A stretch of DNA of 64,000 nt from Sphingomonas sp. JUb134 (GTDB lineage Bacteria; Pseudomonadota; Alphaproteobacteria; Sphingomonadales; Sphingomonadaceae): positions 1,623,001-1,687,000 of the forward strand of contig NZ_SLYP02000001.1 in the NCBI RefSeq assembly GCF_004341505.2, in the 5' to 3' direction. A model generated the notes under the pieces. That model was not told the origin of the DNA. It did no database searches and saw only the letters and a list, made by a program, of their open reading frames with translations. Below, one piece after another: positions 51,736 through 60,923 of this stretch. Made by a program: the position numbers and the translations under genes. Position 1 is the first letter of the stretch. Every line of letters starts with the position of its first letter.

Positions 51736-52434
51736 TCAGCGGTTCGATGTGTCGGCGGTCTCGCGGTCGGCGAGGTACCGGCCGGTTGCCGCGAAATAGA
51801 CCATCTCGGCGACGTTGGTGGCGTGGTCGCCGATGCGCTCCAGGTTCTTGGCTACGAACAGCAGGTGGGCGACCTGGCCTACGGTCCGCGGGTTCTCCAC
51901 CATGAAGGTCACCAGCGTGCGGAAGATGCTGTCGTAGAAATCGTCCAGCGCCCGGTCGCGCTCGCACACCGCAACGGCAGCCTCCGCATCTCGTGCAGAG
52001 AAGGCATCGAGGACGTCATGGACCATGTCGCTCGCCATCTGCGCCATGGCCGGCAGCAGCGAGACCGCCTCGATGCGGTCGTCGCCCTGGTGGATCATCG
52101 GCACGCGCTTGGCGATGTTCTTGGCATAGTCGCCGATGCGCTCGACCACCGCCGCGATCTTGAGCGCCGCGACCACCTCGCGCAGGTCGTCCGCCATCGG
52201 CGCGCGCAGCGCGATCACCCGCACCACCAACCGCTCGACCTCTGCCTGGATGGCGTCGATCTTCGCGTCGGCGCTGCGGACTTCCTTCGCCAGCGTCGGA
52301 TCGTTGCGCTGGAGCGCGAGCATCGCGTCCGAGATGCCCTGCTCGGCAAGGCCGCCCATCTGCGAGATCAGCGCGCGCAGGTGCCCGATCTCCTCGTCGA
52401 ACGCCTTGACGGTGTGTTCGTGGCCCGTGGGCAT
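51736..52434 (-). CDS. phoU: Phosphate signalling protein PhoU
   Basis: This 232-residue protein is two repeated PhoU-type three-helix bundles. Repeat one is HTVKAFDEEIGHLRALISQMGGLAEQGISDAML with ERIGDYAKNIAKRV; repeat two has LDDFYDSIFRTLVTFM and NLERIGDHATNVAEMV. The GD(Y/H)AxN metal-binding motifs are present. It links Pst activity to PhoR. I chose ATG 52434 because an AGGAGACGAGC site precedes it; ATG 52452 would overlap pstB. Confidence 0.94.
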   Translation of the reverse strand: MPTGHEHTVKAFDEEIGHLRALISQMGGLAEQGISDAMLALQRNDPTLAKEVRSADAKIDAIQAEVERLVVRVIALRAPMADDLREVVAALKIAAVVERIGDYAKNIAKRVPMIHQGDDRIEAVSLLPAMAQMASDMVHDVLDAFSARDAEAAVAVCERDRALDDFYDSIFRTLVTFMVENPRTVGQVAHLLFVAKNLERIGDHATNVAEMVYFAATGRYLADRETADTSNR

Positions 52435-52444
52435 GCTCGTCTCC

Positions 52445-53230
52445 TCAGCCATAGCGGCCGGTGATGTAATCCTTGGTCCGCTCCTGGCGGGGATTGGTAA
52501 AGATCTCGGACGTGACGCCATATTCCACCAGATTGCCCAGGTGGAAAAAGGCGGTGCGCTGCGACACGCGCGCCGCCTGCTGCATGTTGTGGGTGACGAT
52601 CACGATCGCGTAGCGGCCGCGCAGCGCGTGGATCAGCTCCTCGATCTTGGCGGTGGCGATCGGGTCGAGCGCCGAGCAGGGCTCGTCCATCAGGATCACC
52701 TCCGGATCGACCGCGATCGCGCGGGCGATGCAGAGGCGCTGCTGCTGGCCACCCGACAGCGCCGTGCCGCTGTCCGAAAGCCGATCCTTGACCTCGTCCC
52801 ACAGGCCCGCGCGCCGTAGCGAGCGCTCGACGATCGCCTCCAGGTCCGCGCGGCTCGGGGCAAGCCCGTGGATGCGGGGGCCATAGGCCACGTTCTCGAA
52901 GATCGACTTGGGGAAGGGGTTCGGCTTCTGGAACACCATGCCGACGCGGGCGCGCAGCTGCACCACGTCCATCGACTTGTCGTAGATGTCCTCGCCGTCC
53001 AGGCGGATGTCGCCGGTCACGCGCGCGTTGCCGACGGTGTCGTTCATCCGGTTGAGCGTGCGCAGGAACGTCGACTTGCCGCAGCCAGAGGGGCCGATGA
53101 ACGCGGTCACCCGGTCCATGTCGACTTCGATCGACACGTCCTTGATCGCCTGCTTGTCGCCGTAGAAGACGTTGACGTCGCGCGCCGACATCTTCGGCGC
53201 TGCGGTGTCGGATGTGGGGCTATGGTTCAC
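52445..53230 (-). CDS. pstB: Phosphate ABC transporter ATP-binding protein
   Basis: This 261-residue ATPase has Walker [10 protein letters not shown], the signature LSGGQQQRL, Walker [13 protein letters not shown] and the H-loop His in THNMQQ. It energises the Pst importer. It is 10 bp before phoU and its start overlaps pstA (ATGA). Confidence 0.97.
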   Translation of the reverse strand: MNHSPTSDTAAPKMSARDVNVFYGDKQAIKDVSIEVDMDRVTAFIGPSGCGKSTFLRTLNRMNDTVGNARVTGDIRLDGEDIYDKSMDVVQLRARVGMVFQKPNPFPKSIFENVAYGPRIHGLAPSRADLEAIVERSLRRAGLWDEVKDRLSDSGTALSGGQQQRLCIARAIAVDPEVILMDEPCSALDPIATAKIEELIHALRGRYAIVIVTHNMQQAARVSQRTAFFHLGNLVEYGVTSEIFTNPRQERTKDYITGRYG

Positions 53231-54522
53231 CAGCGGGTCTCGAAACGGTTGCGGAGGTAGATGGCAAAGGCGTTCATCGCGAGGAGGAACGCCAGCAGCA
53301 CCAGGATTGCTGCCGACGTCTTCTCGATGAAGCCGCGGCTGACCTGGTCGGACCAGAGGAAGATCTGCACCGGCAGCACCGTCGCCGGCGCGCTCAGGCC
53401 GTCCGGCGCCTGGACGATGAAGGCGCGCATGCCGATCATCAGCAGCGGCGCGGTCTCCCCGAGCGCGCGCGCCATGCCGATGATGGTGCCGGTCAGGATG
53501 CCCGGCAGCGCCAGCGGCAGGACGTGATGGAACACCACCTGCACCGGGCTTGCCCCGACACCCAGCGCCGCGTCGCGGATCGAAGGCGGCACCGCCTTGA
53601 TGGCGTTGCGCCCGGCGATCACGATGACCGGCATGATCATCAGCGCGAGCGTCAGGCCGCCGACGATCGGCGCCGAACGCGGGAGGTTGAAGGTGCCGAG
53701 GAAGAGCGCCAGGCCCAGCAGGCCGAAGATGATCGAGGGCACCGCCGCCAGATTGTTGATCGACACCTCGATCAGGTCGGTCCAGCGGTTCTTGGGCGCA
53801 TATTCCTCCAGGTAGAGCGCGGAGAGCACGCCTACCGGGAAGGCGATCAGCAGCGTGATCGCCATGGTGAGCAGTGAGCCCTTGAGCGCGCCCCAGATGC
53901 CGACTGCGGTGGGATCGGTGGAGTCGGCGCCCGTCAGAAAGCCCCAGTTGAAGCCGCTGCGAATCGCGCCGGCTGCCTTCAGGCGCTGGACCATCTGCTC
54001 GGCGGCAGGCTCGCCGGTCGCCTTATACGCTTCCTCGATCCCCGGGGCCGCAGGCACGTAGAGCGCCGCGCGGCGCGTCAGCAGGGTCGGGTCCGCCTTG
54101 ATCGCATCCCGCACCGTCAGCCAGGCGCTTTCGGCGATGACCGGCTGGTCCTCGCCAAAGGCCTTCACCGCGGCGAGGCCGGTCACCCCTTCCAGCCCTG
54201 CGCCAGACAGCGCCAGGTCGGCGCCCGCGGTCGCGAGCTGGGCCGGAGCCACTTCCAGCTGCGCTGCCGGGAAGTCGATGGGCAGGGCGACCTGCACCCG
54301 CTGGAAGCCGCCGATGCCGGCCGTCAGCATCGACACCAGCAGGAAGGCGAGGAAGCCGGCGGACAGCAGCACCGCCAGCAGCCCCATCAGCCGGAAGCGA
54401 CGCTCGGCAGCGTAGCGGCGACGGATGCGCCGCTGCATCGACTGCGTATTCCAGTCCGTCGGGCGGCGCTCGGCCGGCTCGTGGCCGGCGGCGGGGACGC
54501 CCGCGACGAGGGGGCTATTCAT
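53227..54522 (-). CDS. pstA: Phosphate ABC transporter permease PstA
   Basis: This 431-residue permease is much longer than E. coli PstA (296). It has a helix near the N-terminus ([19 protein letters not shown]), a predicted periplasmic domain of about 150 residues, then the permease helices with [33 protein letters not shown] and the coupling EAA-like loop [18 protein letters not shown]. Alphaproteobacterial PstA often has such an insert. Overlaps pstB and pstC. Confidence 0.93.
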   Translation of the reverse strand: MNSPLVAGVPAAGHEPAERRPTDWNTQSMQRRIRRRYAAERRFRLMGLLAVLLSAGFLAFLLVSMLTAGIGGFQRVQVALPIDFPAAQLEVAPAQLATAGADLALSGAGLEGVTGLAAVKAFGEDQPVIAESAWLTVRDAIKADPTLLTRRAALYVPAAPGIEEAYKATGEPAAEQMVQRLKAAGAIRSGFNWGFLTGADSTDPTAVGIWGALKGSLLTMAITLLIAFPVGVLSALYLEEYAPKNRWTDLIEVSINNLAAVPSIIFGLLGLALFLGTFNLPRSAPIVGGLTLALMIMPVIVIAGRNAIKAVPPSIRDAALGVGASPVQVVFHHVLPLALPGILTGTIIGMARALGETAPLLMIGMRAFIVQAPDGLSAPATVLPVQIFLWSDQVSRGFIEKTSAAILVLLAFLLAMNAFAIYLRNRFETRW

Positions 54523-55891
54523 AGGCTTCCCGATAGCGCTTCACGACGCGCAGCGCGACGATGTTGAGGAGCAGGGTGACGACGAACAGCGTCAGGCCCA
54601 GGGCGAAGGCGGCGAGGGTCTTCGGGCTGTCGAACTCCGCCTCGCCGGTCAGCAGGTCGACGATCTGCTTGGTGACGGTGGTGGTGCTCTCGAACGGGTT
54701 GAGCGTGATGGTGGCGGCGCCGGAGGCGGCCATGACGACGATCATGGTCTCGCCGATCGCGCGGCTGACGGCGAGCAGCACGCCTGCGACCACGCCCGGC
54801 AGCGCCGCGGGGAGCAGCACGCGGCGGATCGTCTCGGACGTGGTGGCGCCCATCGCCAGGCTGCCGTCGCGCATCGAGCGGGGGACCGCCGCGATCGAGT
54901 CGTCGGCCATGGACGAGACGAACGGGATGATCATCACGCCCATCACCAGCCCTGCCGAAAGCGCGCTTTCGGAGCTGGCATAGGGCATGCCCAGCATCAC
55001 CGCGAGATCGCGGATGGCGGGACCGACGGTGAGCGCTGCGAAATAGCCGTAGACCACGGTCGGGATGCCGGCGAGGATCTCCAGGATCGGCTTCATCCAG
55101 CGCCGGGTCGTCGGCCGGGCATATTGGGTGAGGTAGATCGCGCTCATCAGCCCGAACGGGATCGCGACCAGCATCGCGATCACCGCGCCGATGAAGAAGG
55201 TACCCCAGAACAGCGGCACGGCGCCCAGCGTCTCGCCGGGGTCGCTCGCCCGGATCACCTGCGGGCTCCAGCGGGTGCCGAACAGGAAGTCCGTGATCGG
55301 CACGATCGAGAAGAAGCGTCCGCTCTCGAACAGCAGAGACAGGAAGATGCCGAGTGTGGTCAGGATCGCGATCAGCGAGGCGCCGAGCAGCAGCAGCATG
55401 ACCGCGCGCTCGACGCGGGTGCGTGCGCGGAATTCCGGGCGGATCCGCGTGAAGGCAAAGGCCGCACCGGCAAAGGCGAGCAGCAGCGCCACCGCCGTCC
55501 CGATCCAACGATAGCGCGCCTGCGCCGTCGCAAAGACCGGCGCCAGCGGCTCCGAGGCGGGGTTGAACGCGCCATAGGCGGTGCCGTTGGCAAGCGCGCG
55601 TGCCTCGGCCAGCACCGCCGCACGCTCGAAACCGTCGGTGGGAAGGGTGGCTGCGGCCGGGCTCGCCAGCACGGCCTCCTGCGCCAGCTGCGGGGCGACC
55701 GCGGACCAGACGGCCAGGAACAGCAGCGCGGGGATCGCCACCCACATCGCCATGTACCAGCCGTGCTGGCTGGGCAGCGAGTGGACGCGCCCGGCACCCA
55801 GCCGCGCGAAGCTGCCGGCGCGCGCGCGGGCGACGATCCAGCCGATCAGCGCCAGGCCGATCAGCAGGAAGAAAAGGGCAAAGCTGCTCAT
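54515..55891 (-). CDS. pstC: Phosphate ABC transporter permease PstC
   Basis: This 458-residue permease is longer than E. coli PstC (319) through an N-terminal region with a first helix (MSSFALFFLLIGLALIGWIVA) and an inserted periplasmic stretch. The permease core has GTFFIGAVIAMLVAIPFGLMSAIYL and the coupling loop IAAVPRSMRDGSLAMGAT. It pairs with PstA to form the phosphate channel. Its stop is within the pstA start region (8 bp overlap). Confidence 0.93.
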   Translation of the reverse strand: MSSFALFFLLIGLALIGWIVARARAGSFARLGAGRVHSLPSQHGWYMAMWVAIPALLFLAVWSAVAPQLAQEAVLASPAAATLPTDGFERAAVLAEARALANGTAYGAFNPASEPLAPVFATAQARYRWIGTAVALLLAFAGAAFAFTRIRPEFRARTRVERAVMLLLLGASLIAILTTLGIFLSLLFESGRFFSIVPITDFLFGTRWSPQVIRASDPGETLGAVPLFWGTFFIGAVIAMLVAIPFGLMSAIYLTQYARPTTRRWMKPILEILAGIPTVVYGYFAALTVGPAIRDLAVMLGMPYASSESALSAGLVMGVMIIPFVSSMADDSIAAVPRSMRDGSLAMGATTSETIRRVLLPAALPGVVAGVLLAVSRAIGETMIVVMAASGAATITLNPFESTTTVTKQIVDLLTGEAEFDSPKTLAAFALGLTLFVVTLLLNIVALRVVKRYREAYE

Positions 55892-55898
55892 GGGCGGA

Positions 55899-56930
55899 TC
55901 AATGCAACTTCGTGGGATCGAGGGGCGTGCTCTGCGCGACCGTCGCGCGGGAAGCGGACCGGACCGCGTCCGGAGCGGCGATCATGCCGCGCCGGGTGAG
56001 CGGACCGTCGGGGTTCCAGGAGTCGGCATAGCGCGTCAGGAAGTCGGCCATGCCGGGGACCGCGCGCAGGTGCGCCTTCTTCACATAGATGAACAAGGGG
56101 CGCGCGCCGGGATAGCTGCCGTCCGAGATCGTCTGGTAGGTCGGCGTGACGCCGTCGAGCGGCACCCCGTGCAGGCGGCTGCGGTTTTCCTCCAGATAGC
56201 TGAAGCCGAACACGCCGATCGCATTGGGGTTGGTGGAGAGGTTCTGCACGATCAGATTGTCGTTCTCACCCTTGTCGACGTAGGCAGCGTCGTCGCGAAT
56301 GCGCGTGCAGACGTCTTCGTAGCGTTCCTTGTTGCTCTCCTTGAGCGCCTTCGCCTCGGGCAGGCCGGCCTCGCAGGCGGGGACCATCACCAGCTCGACC
56401 AGGGCGTCGCGCGTGCCGCTGGTGGAGGGCGGGCCGAACACCTGGATCGGCAGGTGCGGCAGCGACGGGTTCACGTCGCTCCAGAAGCGGGCCTTCTGCG
56501 GCTTGCCCAGCGGATTGGCGGCGAGGGCCAGATACACGTCGCGGTCGTTGAGCTGGAGCTTGGGGCCGTTGTTCGCCTCTGCTAGCACGACCCCGTCGAC
56601 GCCGACCTGGACTTCCATCACCTCTTTCACGCCGTTGGCGATGCAGCCCTGCATCTCCGACTTCTTGATGCGGCGCGAGGCGTTGAGGATGTCGGGATGC
56701 TGCGGGCCGACGCCCGCGCAGAACAGTTTCACGCCGGCCCCGGTGCCCGTCGACTCGATCACCGGTGCGCGCAGTGCGGGATTGGCGTTGATCATCGCCT
56801 CGGCAACGGCAGTGGTGAACGGGAATACGGTCGAGGAGCCGACCACCCGTATCTGGTCGCGCGAAACGTTGCGATCGCACGCCGCGAGCGCGAGCAGCGC
56901 AGCGGTGGCAATCGCGATACGGCGGATCAT
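55899..56930 (-). CDS. pstS: Phosphate-binding lipoprotein PstS
   Basis: This 343-residue protein has a lipobox (LLALAAC, Cys at about 18) and phosphate-binding motifs: VGSSTVFPFTTAVAE, STGTGAGVKLFCAG, and STSGTRDALVELV for the second lobe. It captures phosphate in the periplasm. I chose ATG 56930 for the GGAG spacing; ATG 56939 is equally in frame. A possible Pho-box half-site lies upstream. Confidence 0.94.
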   Translation of the reverse strand: MIRRIAIATAALLALAACDRNVSRDQIRVVGSSTVFPFTTAVAEAMINANPALRAPVIESTGTGAGVKLFCAGVGPQHPDILNASRRIKKSEMQGCIANGVKEVMEVQVGVDGVVLAEANNGPKLQLNDRDVYLALAANPLGKPQKARFWSDVNPSLPHLPIQVFGPPSTSGTRDALVELVMVPACEAGLPEAKALKESNKERYEDVCTRIRDDAAYVDKGENDNLIVQNLSTNPNAIGVFGFSYLEENRSRLHGVPLDGVTPTYQTISDGSYPGARPLFIYVKKAHLRAVPGMADFLTRYADSWNPDGPLTRRGMIAAPDAVRSASRATVAQSTPLDPTKLH

Positions 56931-56994
56931 CGTCGTCATCTCCACAGCGGGCGAGGGACTCGGCCGTCCGTTGCTGCCGCCCTTCCGTACGTTG

Positions 56995-57012
56995 GTTGCG
57001 CTTTTATGACAC
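56995..57012 (-). promoter_or_regulatory. Possible Pho box ahead of pstS
   Basis: Reading leftward, GTGTCATAAAAGCGCAAC has one good half-site (GTGTCAT versus CTGTCAT) and a poor second half. It overlaps the phoR stop codon and lies 65 bp before the pstS start. Confidence 0.35.
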
Positions 57013-58215
57013 TGCGCCGTCATCCGCCCTCGGCAAAATCACGGTGACCGTCGTTCCGACGCCCACTGTGCTTTCGATGTCGAGCCGCCCACGATGTCGC
57101 TCGACGATGTGGCGCACGATCGAAAGGCCAAGGCCCGTGCCGCCGACGGAACGGCTTCGGCCCGCATCGACGCGATAGAAGCGTTCCGTCAGGCGGGGCA
57201 GGTGCTTGGCCGGGATGCCTTCGCCCTGATCCGTCACGCGAAGCCGGACCATGTCCTCCATCGGCTCCAGCTCCACACGCACCGGCGTACCCGGGCGCCC
57301 ATATGCCATGGCATTGCCGACGAGGTTGTGGATCAGCTGCGACAGCTGCGCGCGGTCGCCCTTCACCGCCGGCACCTCCGCAACCTCCAACACCAGGTCG
57401 GCACCCCGGCCGCCGTGCAGGTCCACCAGCGCGCCGCGCACCTCTCGCACCAGCCCGTCGAGTGCGACCGTCGTGTCCGGCGCACGGAACTTGCCCGCCT
57501 CGATCCGCGACAGGGAGATTAGTTCGTCGATCAGTCGCTGCATGCGCCGGGTTTCGTCGAGCATGATGCCGAGGAAGCGGTTGCGCAATTGCGGGTCCTC
57601 GCCCGCTTCTTCACGCAGCGTCTCCGCAAAGCCGCGCAGCGAGGCGAGGGGGGTGCGCAGTTCGTGGCTGGCGTTCGCCACGAAATCGACGCGCATCCGC
57701 TCGGCGGCATAGAGCTGGGTCTCGTCGACGAGCTGCACCAGGCGCCGCTCGTCGCCCAGGGGGCGCACCCGCATCTCCCAGCGCTGCTCGCGCGTGCCGA
57801 TGCCGACCAGATGGGTGGTGCTGCCGGCGTCTTCCGCCGGGTCCGCGATCAGCCGCTCGGCAGCAGCAGGGTGGCGGATCGCGATGCGGACGTCCTGGCC
57901 GACGATATGGGCGCCCAGCAGCGTGCGTGCCGCCTCGTTCGCACAGGCCACGCGCGTGCCCGCCGTCACCAGCACCGGGCCCGCCAGCGCGTCGATCAGC
58001 GCCTGGACGCTCGGTTGCTCGGGACGGGAGCGGGTGGGAGGCCGCGGCACGCTTTCCGGCGCCTCGCCCGATGCCGCGATCAGGACGGCGGCGAGCCCGG
58101 CGACGGCGGCCACCACGACGGCATTGATGTCGGCGCCCAGCAGGAAACCGGCCGCGGCACCGCCAATCGCGACCCCCGCGGCGACGAGCGTGCGAATCCC
58201 TGAACCGATGGCCAT
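57004..58215 (-). CDS. phoR: Phosphate regulon sensor histidine kinase PhoR
   Basis: This 403-residue kinase has two N-terminal helices (LVAAGVAIGGAAAGFLLG, AVVVAAVAGLAAVLIAA), a PAS-like segment (about 75-170), the H-box NASHELRTPLASLRGF and ATP-binding N-box (LVGNAMAYG), G1 (DQGEGIP) and G2 (GGTGLGLSIV). It senses Pst/PhoU state and phosphorylates PhoB. ATG 58215 is better than upstream starts, which read into non-coding DNA. It is first of the leftward phosphate operon. Confidence 0.93.
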   Translation of the reverse strand: MAIGSGIRTLVAAGVAIGGAAAGFLLGADINAVVVAAVAGLAAVLIAASGEAPESVPRPPTRSRPEQPSVQALIDALAGPVLVTAGTRVACANEAARTLLGAHIVGQDVRIAIRHPAAAERLIADPAEDAGSTTHLVGIGTREQRWEMRVRPLGDERRLVQLVDETQLYAAERMRVDFVANASHELRTPLASLRGFAETLREEAGEDPQLRNRFLGIMLDETRRMQRLIDELISLSRIEAGKFRAPDTTVALDGLVREVRGALVDLHGGRGADLVLEVAEVPAVKGDRAQLSQLIHNLVGNAMAYGRPGTPVRVELEPMEDMVRLRVTDQGEGIPAKHLPRLTERFYRVDAGRSRSVGGTGLGLSIVRHIVERHRGRLDIESTVGVGTTVTVILPRADDGAVS

Positions 58216-58334
58216 GGGCGCCCTATAGGCCAGCCGGAGGCCAGCGGAAACGTCCCGCGGCGATACGGTGCATCCCGAGGCGACCCCGTGCTTGGGGATT
58301 GCGCATTCGCGTCGCTTCCAACACACAGGCCCTC

Positions 58335-58742
58335 GTGAGCGACGAGCAGACACCCGAGGGCGAAGGCGCCCGCTCCGGCCTGGGCCGACGCACGCTGCTG
58401 CTGGGGGCGGCTGGCGCCTCTGCGGTGGTGTCGATCCGCCCGGCGCTGGCGAACACCGCCGCGTCGGTGTCGCTGTGCGAGATCCCGGTGCCCGATCCCG
58501 GCCGCGCGGGCAGCTATGTCGCGCCCAACGGCGACCTGGTGCCGCCGGGCACCCGCGGTGCCTATCCGGCCGCCCGCCGGCCGTTCAAGGCCGCGGACGT
58601 GAAGCGCGCGCTCAACAACGGCATCAACCTGCCGGGCACCACCAGCGACCAGTCGCGCGCCTACACCAACTACATCCGCCGCCTGCAGTCGGGGACGAGC
58701 GGGTTCACCTGCTTCGCTTCCCTGCAGATGCCGCGCGGCTGA
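58335..58742 (+). CDS. Small Tat-signal protein of the HPr-rel-A-type cassette
   Basis: This protein of about 135 residues has an N-terminal twin-arginine signal (GRRTLLLGAAGASAVVSI with ALA at the cleavage region) and a mature part of about 95 residues with two cysteines (SLCEIPVPDP and FTCFASLQ), a Pro/Gly-rich middle and ends in PRG. GTG 58335 is preferred to the upstream TTG 58299. It lies 23 bp ahead of the PqqD-like gene. It may be the cassette's substrate or cargo, which is inference. Confidence 0.65.
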   Translation: MSDEQTPEGEGARSGLGRRTLLLGAAGASAVVSIRPALANTAASVSLCEIPVPDPGRAGSYVAPNGDLVPPGTRGAYPAARRPFKAADVKRALNNGINLPGTTSDQSRAYTNYIRRLQSGTSGFTCFASLQMPRG

Positions 58743-58765
58743 ACGGCCCCGCGGCGTCCACCCGC

Positions 58766-59059
58766 ATGGCGGCGGAGGCAGGCGACGGCCCGGTGCGGTT
58801 CCGCGCGCCGCCGGCGGGCGTGCTGCGCATCGTGCCGCTCGACGAACTCACGGCGATCTATCATCGCGCTTCCGGCCAGACCCATCTGGTCGCGCCTCCC
58901 GTGCCGGAGATCCTGGCCGCCCTGGCCCAAGCACCCGCCTCGATCGAGGAGCTGCTCGCCCGGCTGGCGGCGCGCTACGACCTTGCCGATCCGGACGCGG
59001 AGGCTTTGGGCGCTCGCGTCGCCGAATTGGTCGGGCTCGGCCTGGTGCAGCGCGGGTGA
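58766..59059 (+). CDS. PqqD-like protein of the HPr-rel-A system
   Basis: This 97-residue protein has the PqqD-like winged-helix pattern: VLRIVPLDELTAIYHRASGQTHLVAPPVPEILAALA followed by SIEELLARLAARYDL and a hydrophobic C-terminal helix. PqqD domains bind peptides for modifying enzymes. Its stop TGA overlaps the kinase start (GTGA). The family named PqqD family protein, HPr-rel-A system, fits the gene order; I recognise it from memory. Confidence 0.78.
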   Translation: MAAEAGDGPVRFRAPPAGVLRIVPLDELTAIYHRASGQTHLVAPPVPEILAALAQAPASIEELLARLAARYDLADPDAEALGARVAELVGLGLVQRG

Positions 59060-59919
59060 GGCACGTCTTTCAGCTGCGGATCGGCCCGGTCGGCTTTCGG
59101 GTCGGTGCCGACTGGCGCGAACCCATCGAGACGCTGGCCGCGCTGTACGACGACTATCCCAAGCCGCACGACGGCATCCCCGATTTCTCCGTCCGCCTGT
59201 TCGCCGCGCGCCGCTGGCGGCGGTGGGTGCGGCCGTCGATCACGATCGGCGGTGACTATGTCCTGCCCGACGCCGCGCCCTTGCCGCTGCCGCTCGGGCT
59301 GCTCGCGGCCGAGATGGGAATGAACCTGCAGATGGCGCTCGGCCAGCGCCGCTACCTCCTACTCCATGCCGCGACGGTCGCGCGCGACGGTCGGGCGCTG
59401 CTGATGACGGGCGTCTCGGGCGCGGGCAAGTCGACGCTGGCTGCGCTGCTGATGGCGCGCGGCTGGCGGCTGATGGGTGACGAGTTCGCGCTGCTCGATC
59501 CCGCCACCGGTCTGGTGCACGGTTTCCCGAGGCTGGTGAGCCTCAAGAACCAGGCGATCGGTGTCGTCGAACAGGCGCTGCCGGCGGGCAGGTTCGGCCC
59601 GCTCCAGCCGGACACCCCCAAGGGCGACATCCGCCACCTGAAGCCGGATGCCGCATCGGTCGCGGCCATGGACGTTCCCGCGCAACCGGCGGCGATCCTC
59701 TTTCCAAGCTTCGGCCATGCGCCCGACGTGCGGCCGGTGCCGCCTGCCGAGACGTTCGTGCGGCTGACCCAGGCGTCGACCAACTATGTCGGGCTTGGCG
59801 AGCGGGGCTTCGACGCGCTTACCCATTTGGTCGCAACCGTGCCCGCGCAGGCCATCGACTATCCGGACACGCAGACGGCGGTCGAGATGGTCGAGCGGCT
59901 GTGGGAGCAGGCGGCGTGA
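59056..59919 (+). CDS. HprK-related kinase A
   Basis: This 287-residue protein carries a Walker A GVSGAGKST at about 119-127 within a fold like HPr kinase/phosphorylase (LLHAATVARDGRALLMTGVSG...), and then LMGDEFALLDPATGLVHGFPRLVSLKN. It lacks the full HprK N-terminal domain. The substrate is unknown; it could phosphorylate a protein or peptide in the cassette. GTG start overlaps the PqqD-like stop; the end overlaps the nucleotidyltransferase start (GTGA). Confidence 0.8.
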   Translation: MRHVFQLRIGPVGFRVGADWREPIETLAALYDDYPKPHDGIPDFSVRLFAARRWRRWVRPSITIGGDYVLPDAAPLPLPLGLLAAEMGMNLQMALGQRRYLLLHAATVARDGRALLMTGVSGAGKSTLAALLMARGWRLMGDEFALLDPATGLVHGFPRLVSLKNQAIGVVEQALPAGRFGPLQPDTPKGDIRHLKPDAASVAAMDVPAQPAAILFPSFGHAPDVRPVPPAETFVRLTQASTNYVGLGERGFDALTHLVATVPAQAIDYPDTQTAVEMVERLWEQAA

Positions 59920-60920
59920 GCGGCGCCTTGCTGGTCCGGGCGCTGCGCGATCCCACCACGACCCGCGAGCTGGACGCCGCCGGCTGGACCGGCCTCATCG
60001 CCGCGGCGCGCGCGGAACAGATCCTCGGCACGCTCGCCCACCGGCTGCATGGGCTCCCCATGCCCGCCACCGTCGAACGCATCCTGGCGGACGCCCGCGC
60101 CACAGCCGAGCAGGGCCGCACGCTCGCACTGTGGGAGGCGGAGATGGCGGCACAGGCGCTGCTGCCGCTCGGCATCCCCGTCGTGCTGTTGAAAGGGACC
60201 GCCTATGTCGCCGCCGGCCTTTCGGCGGGGCAGGGCAGGAGCATCGGCGACCTCGATATCCTGGTGCCCCGGGATAGGCTCGATGCGGTCGAGGCGGCGC
60301 TGCTGGCGGCCGGATGGGAATGGGTGAAGCCCGACGCCTACGACGACGCCTATTACCGGCGCTGGATGCACGAGCTGCCGCCGCTGATCCACCGCGAACG
60401 CGACCGGATGATCGACGTGCACCACACGATCCTCCCCCTGACGGCGCGCCCCAGCCCAAACGCAGACGCGTTGCTGGCAGACAGCGTGCCGCTCGCAAAC
60501 GGCCTGTGCGTGCTGTCGGCTGAAGACATGGTCTGCCACGCCGTCGCGCACCTGTTCGCCGACGGCGATCTTGCCGGCGGGCTCCGGAACCTCTGGGATA
60601 TTCACTGCCTGCTCGACGCCTTCGAAGCGCCCGAGGCGCTGGCGCGGCTGCGCGCACGCGCATCGCTGCACCAGATCGCGACGCATCTGGAACGGGCGTT
60701 GCGCTTGGGGCAAGCGCTGTACGGGGAAGGGGCGCGATTGAGCGCGACCGATCGCCTCTACGTTCGCCGCCTGCTCGCTCGCGACGGGTGGGGGCGACCG
60801 ACCGCCAGGGCAACGCGGACCGCCTTCTACCTTCGGTCGCACCTGCTGCGCATGCCGCCGGGGATGCTCGCCCGCCACCTGTGGACCAAGTGGCGCAAGG
60901 GACATCGGGTCACGCCCTGA
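59916..60920 (+). CDS. Nucleotidyltransferase family protein (NTP_transf_5-like)
   Basis: This 334-residue protein has the nucleotidyltransferase core VVLLKGTAYVAAGLSAGQGRSIGDLDILVPRDRLDAVEAAL, where the Gly-Arg-Ser and DLDILV (Asp-x-Asp) form the metal site. HTILPLTARP and HAVAHLFADGDLAGGLRNLWDIHCLLDAF follow. The family (PF14907-like) is common next to HprK-related and PqqD-like genes. It may transfer a nucleotide onto the cassette's product. It starts with GTG in an overlap. Confidence 0.82.
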   Translation: MSGALLVRALRDPTTTRELDAAGWTGLIAAARAEQILGTLAHRLHGLPMPATVERILADARATAEQGRTLALWEAEMAAQALLPLGIPVVLLKGTAYVAAGLSAGQGRSIGDLDILVPRDRLDAVEAALLAAGWEWVKPDAYDDAYYRRWMHELPPLIHRERDRMIDVHHTILPLTARPSPNADALLADSVPLANGLCVLSAEDMVCHAVAHLFADGDLAGGLRNLWDIHCLLDAFEAPEALARLRARASLHQIATHLERALRLGQALYGEGARLSATDRLYVRRLLARDGWGRPTARATRTAFYLRSHLLRMPPGMLARHLWTKWRKGHRVTP

Positions 60921-60923
60921 CGA

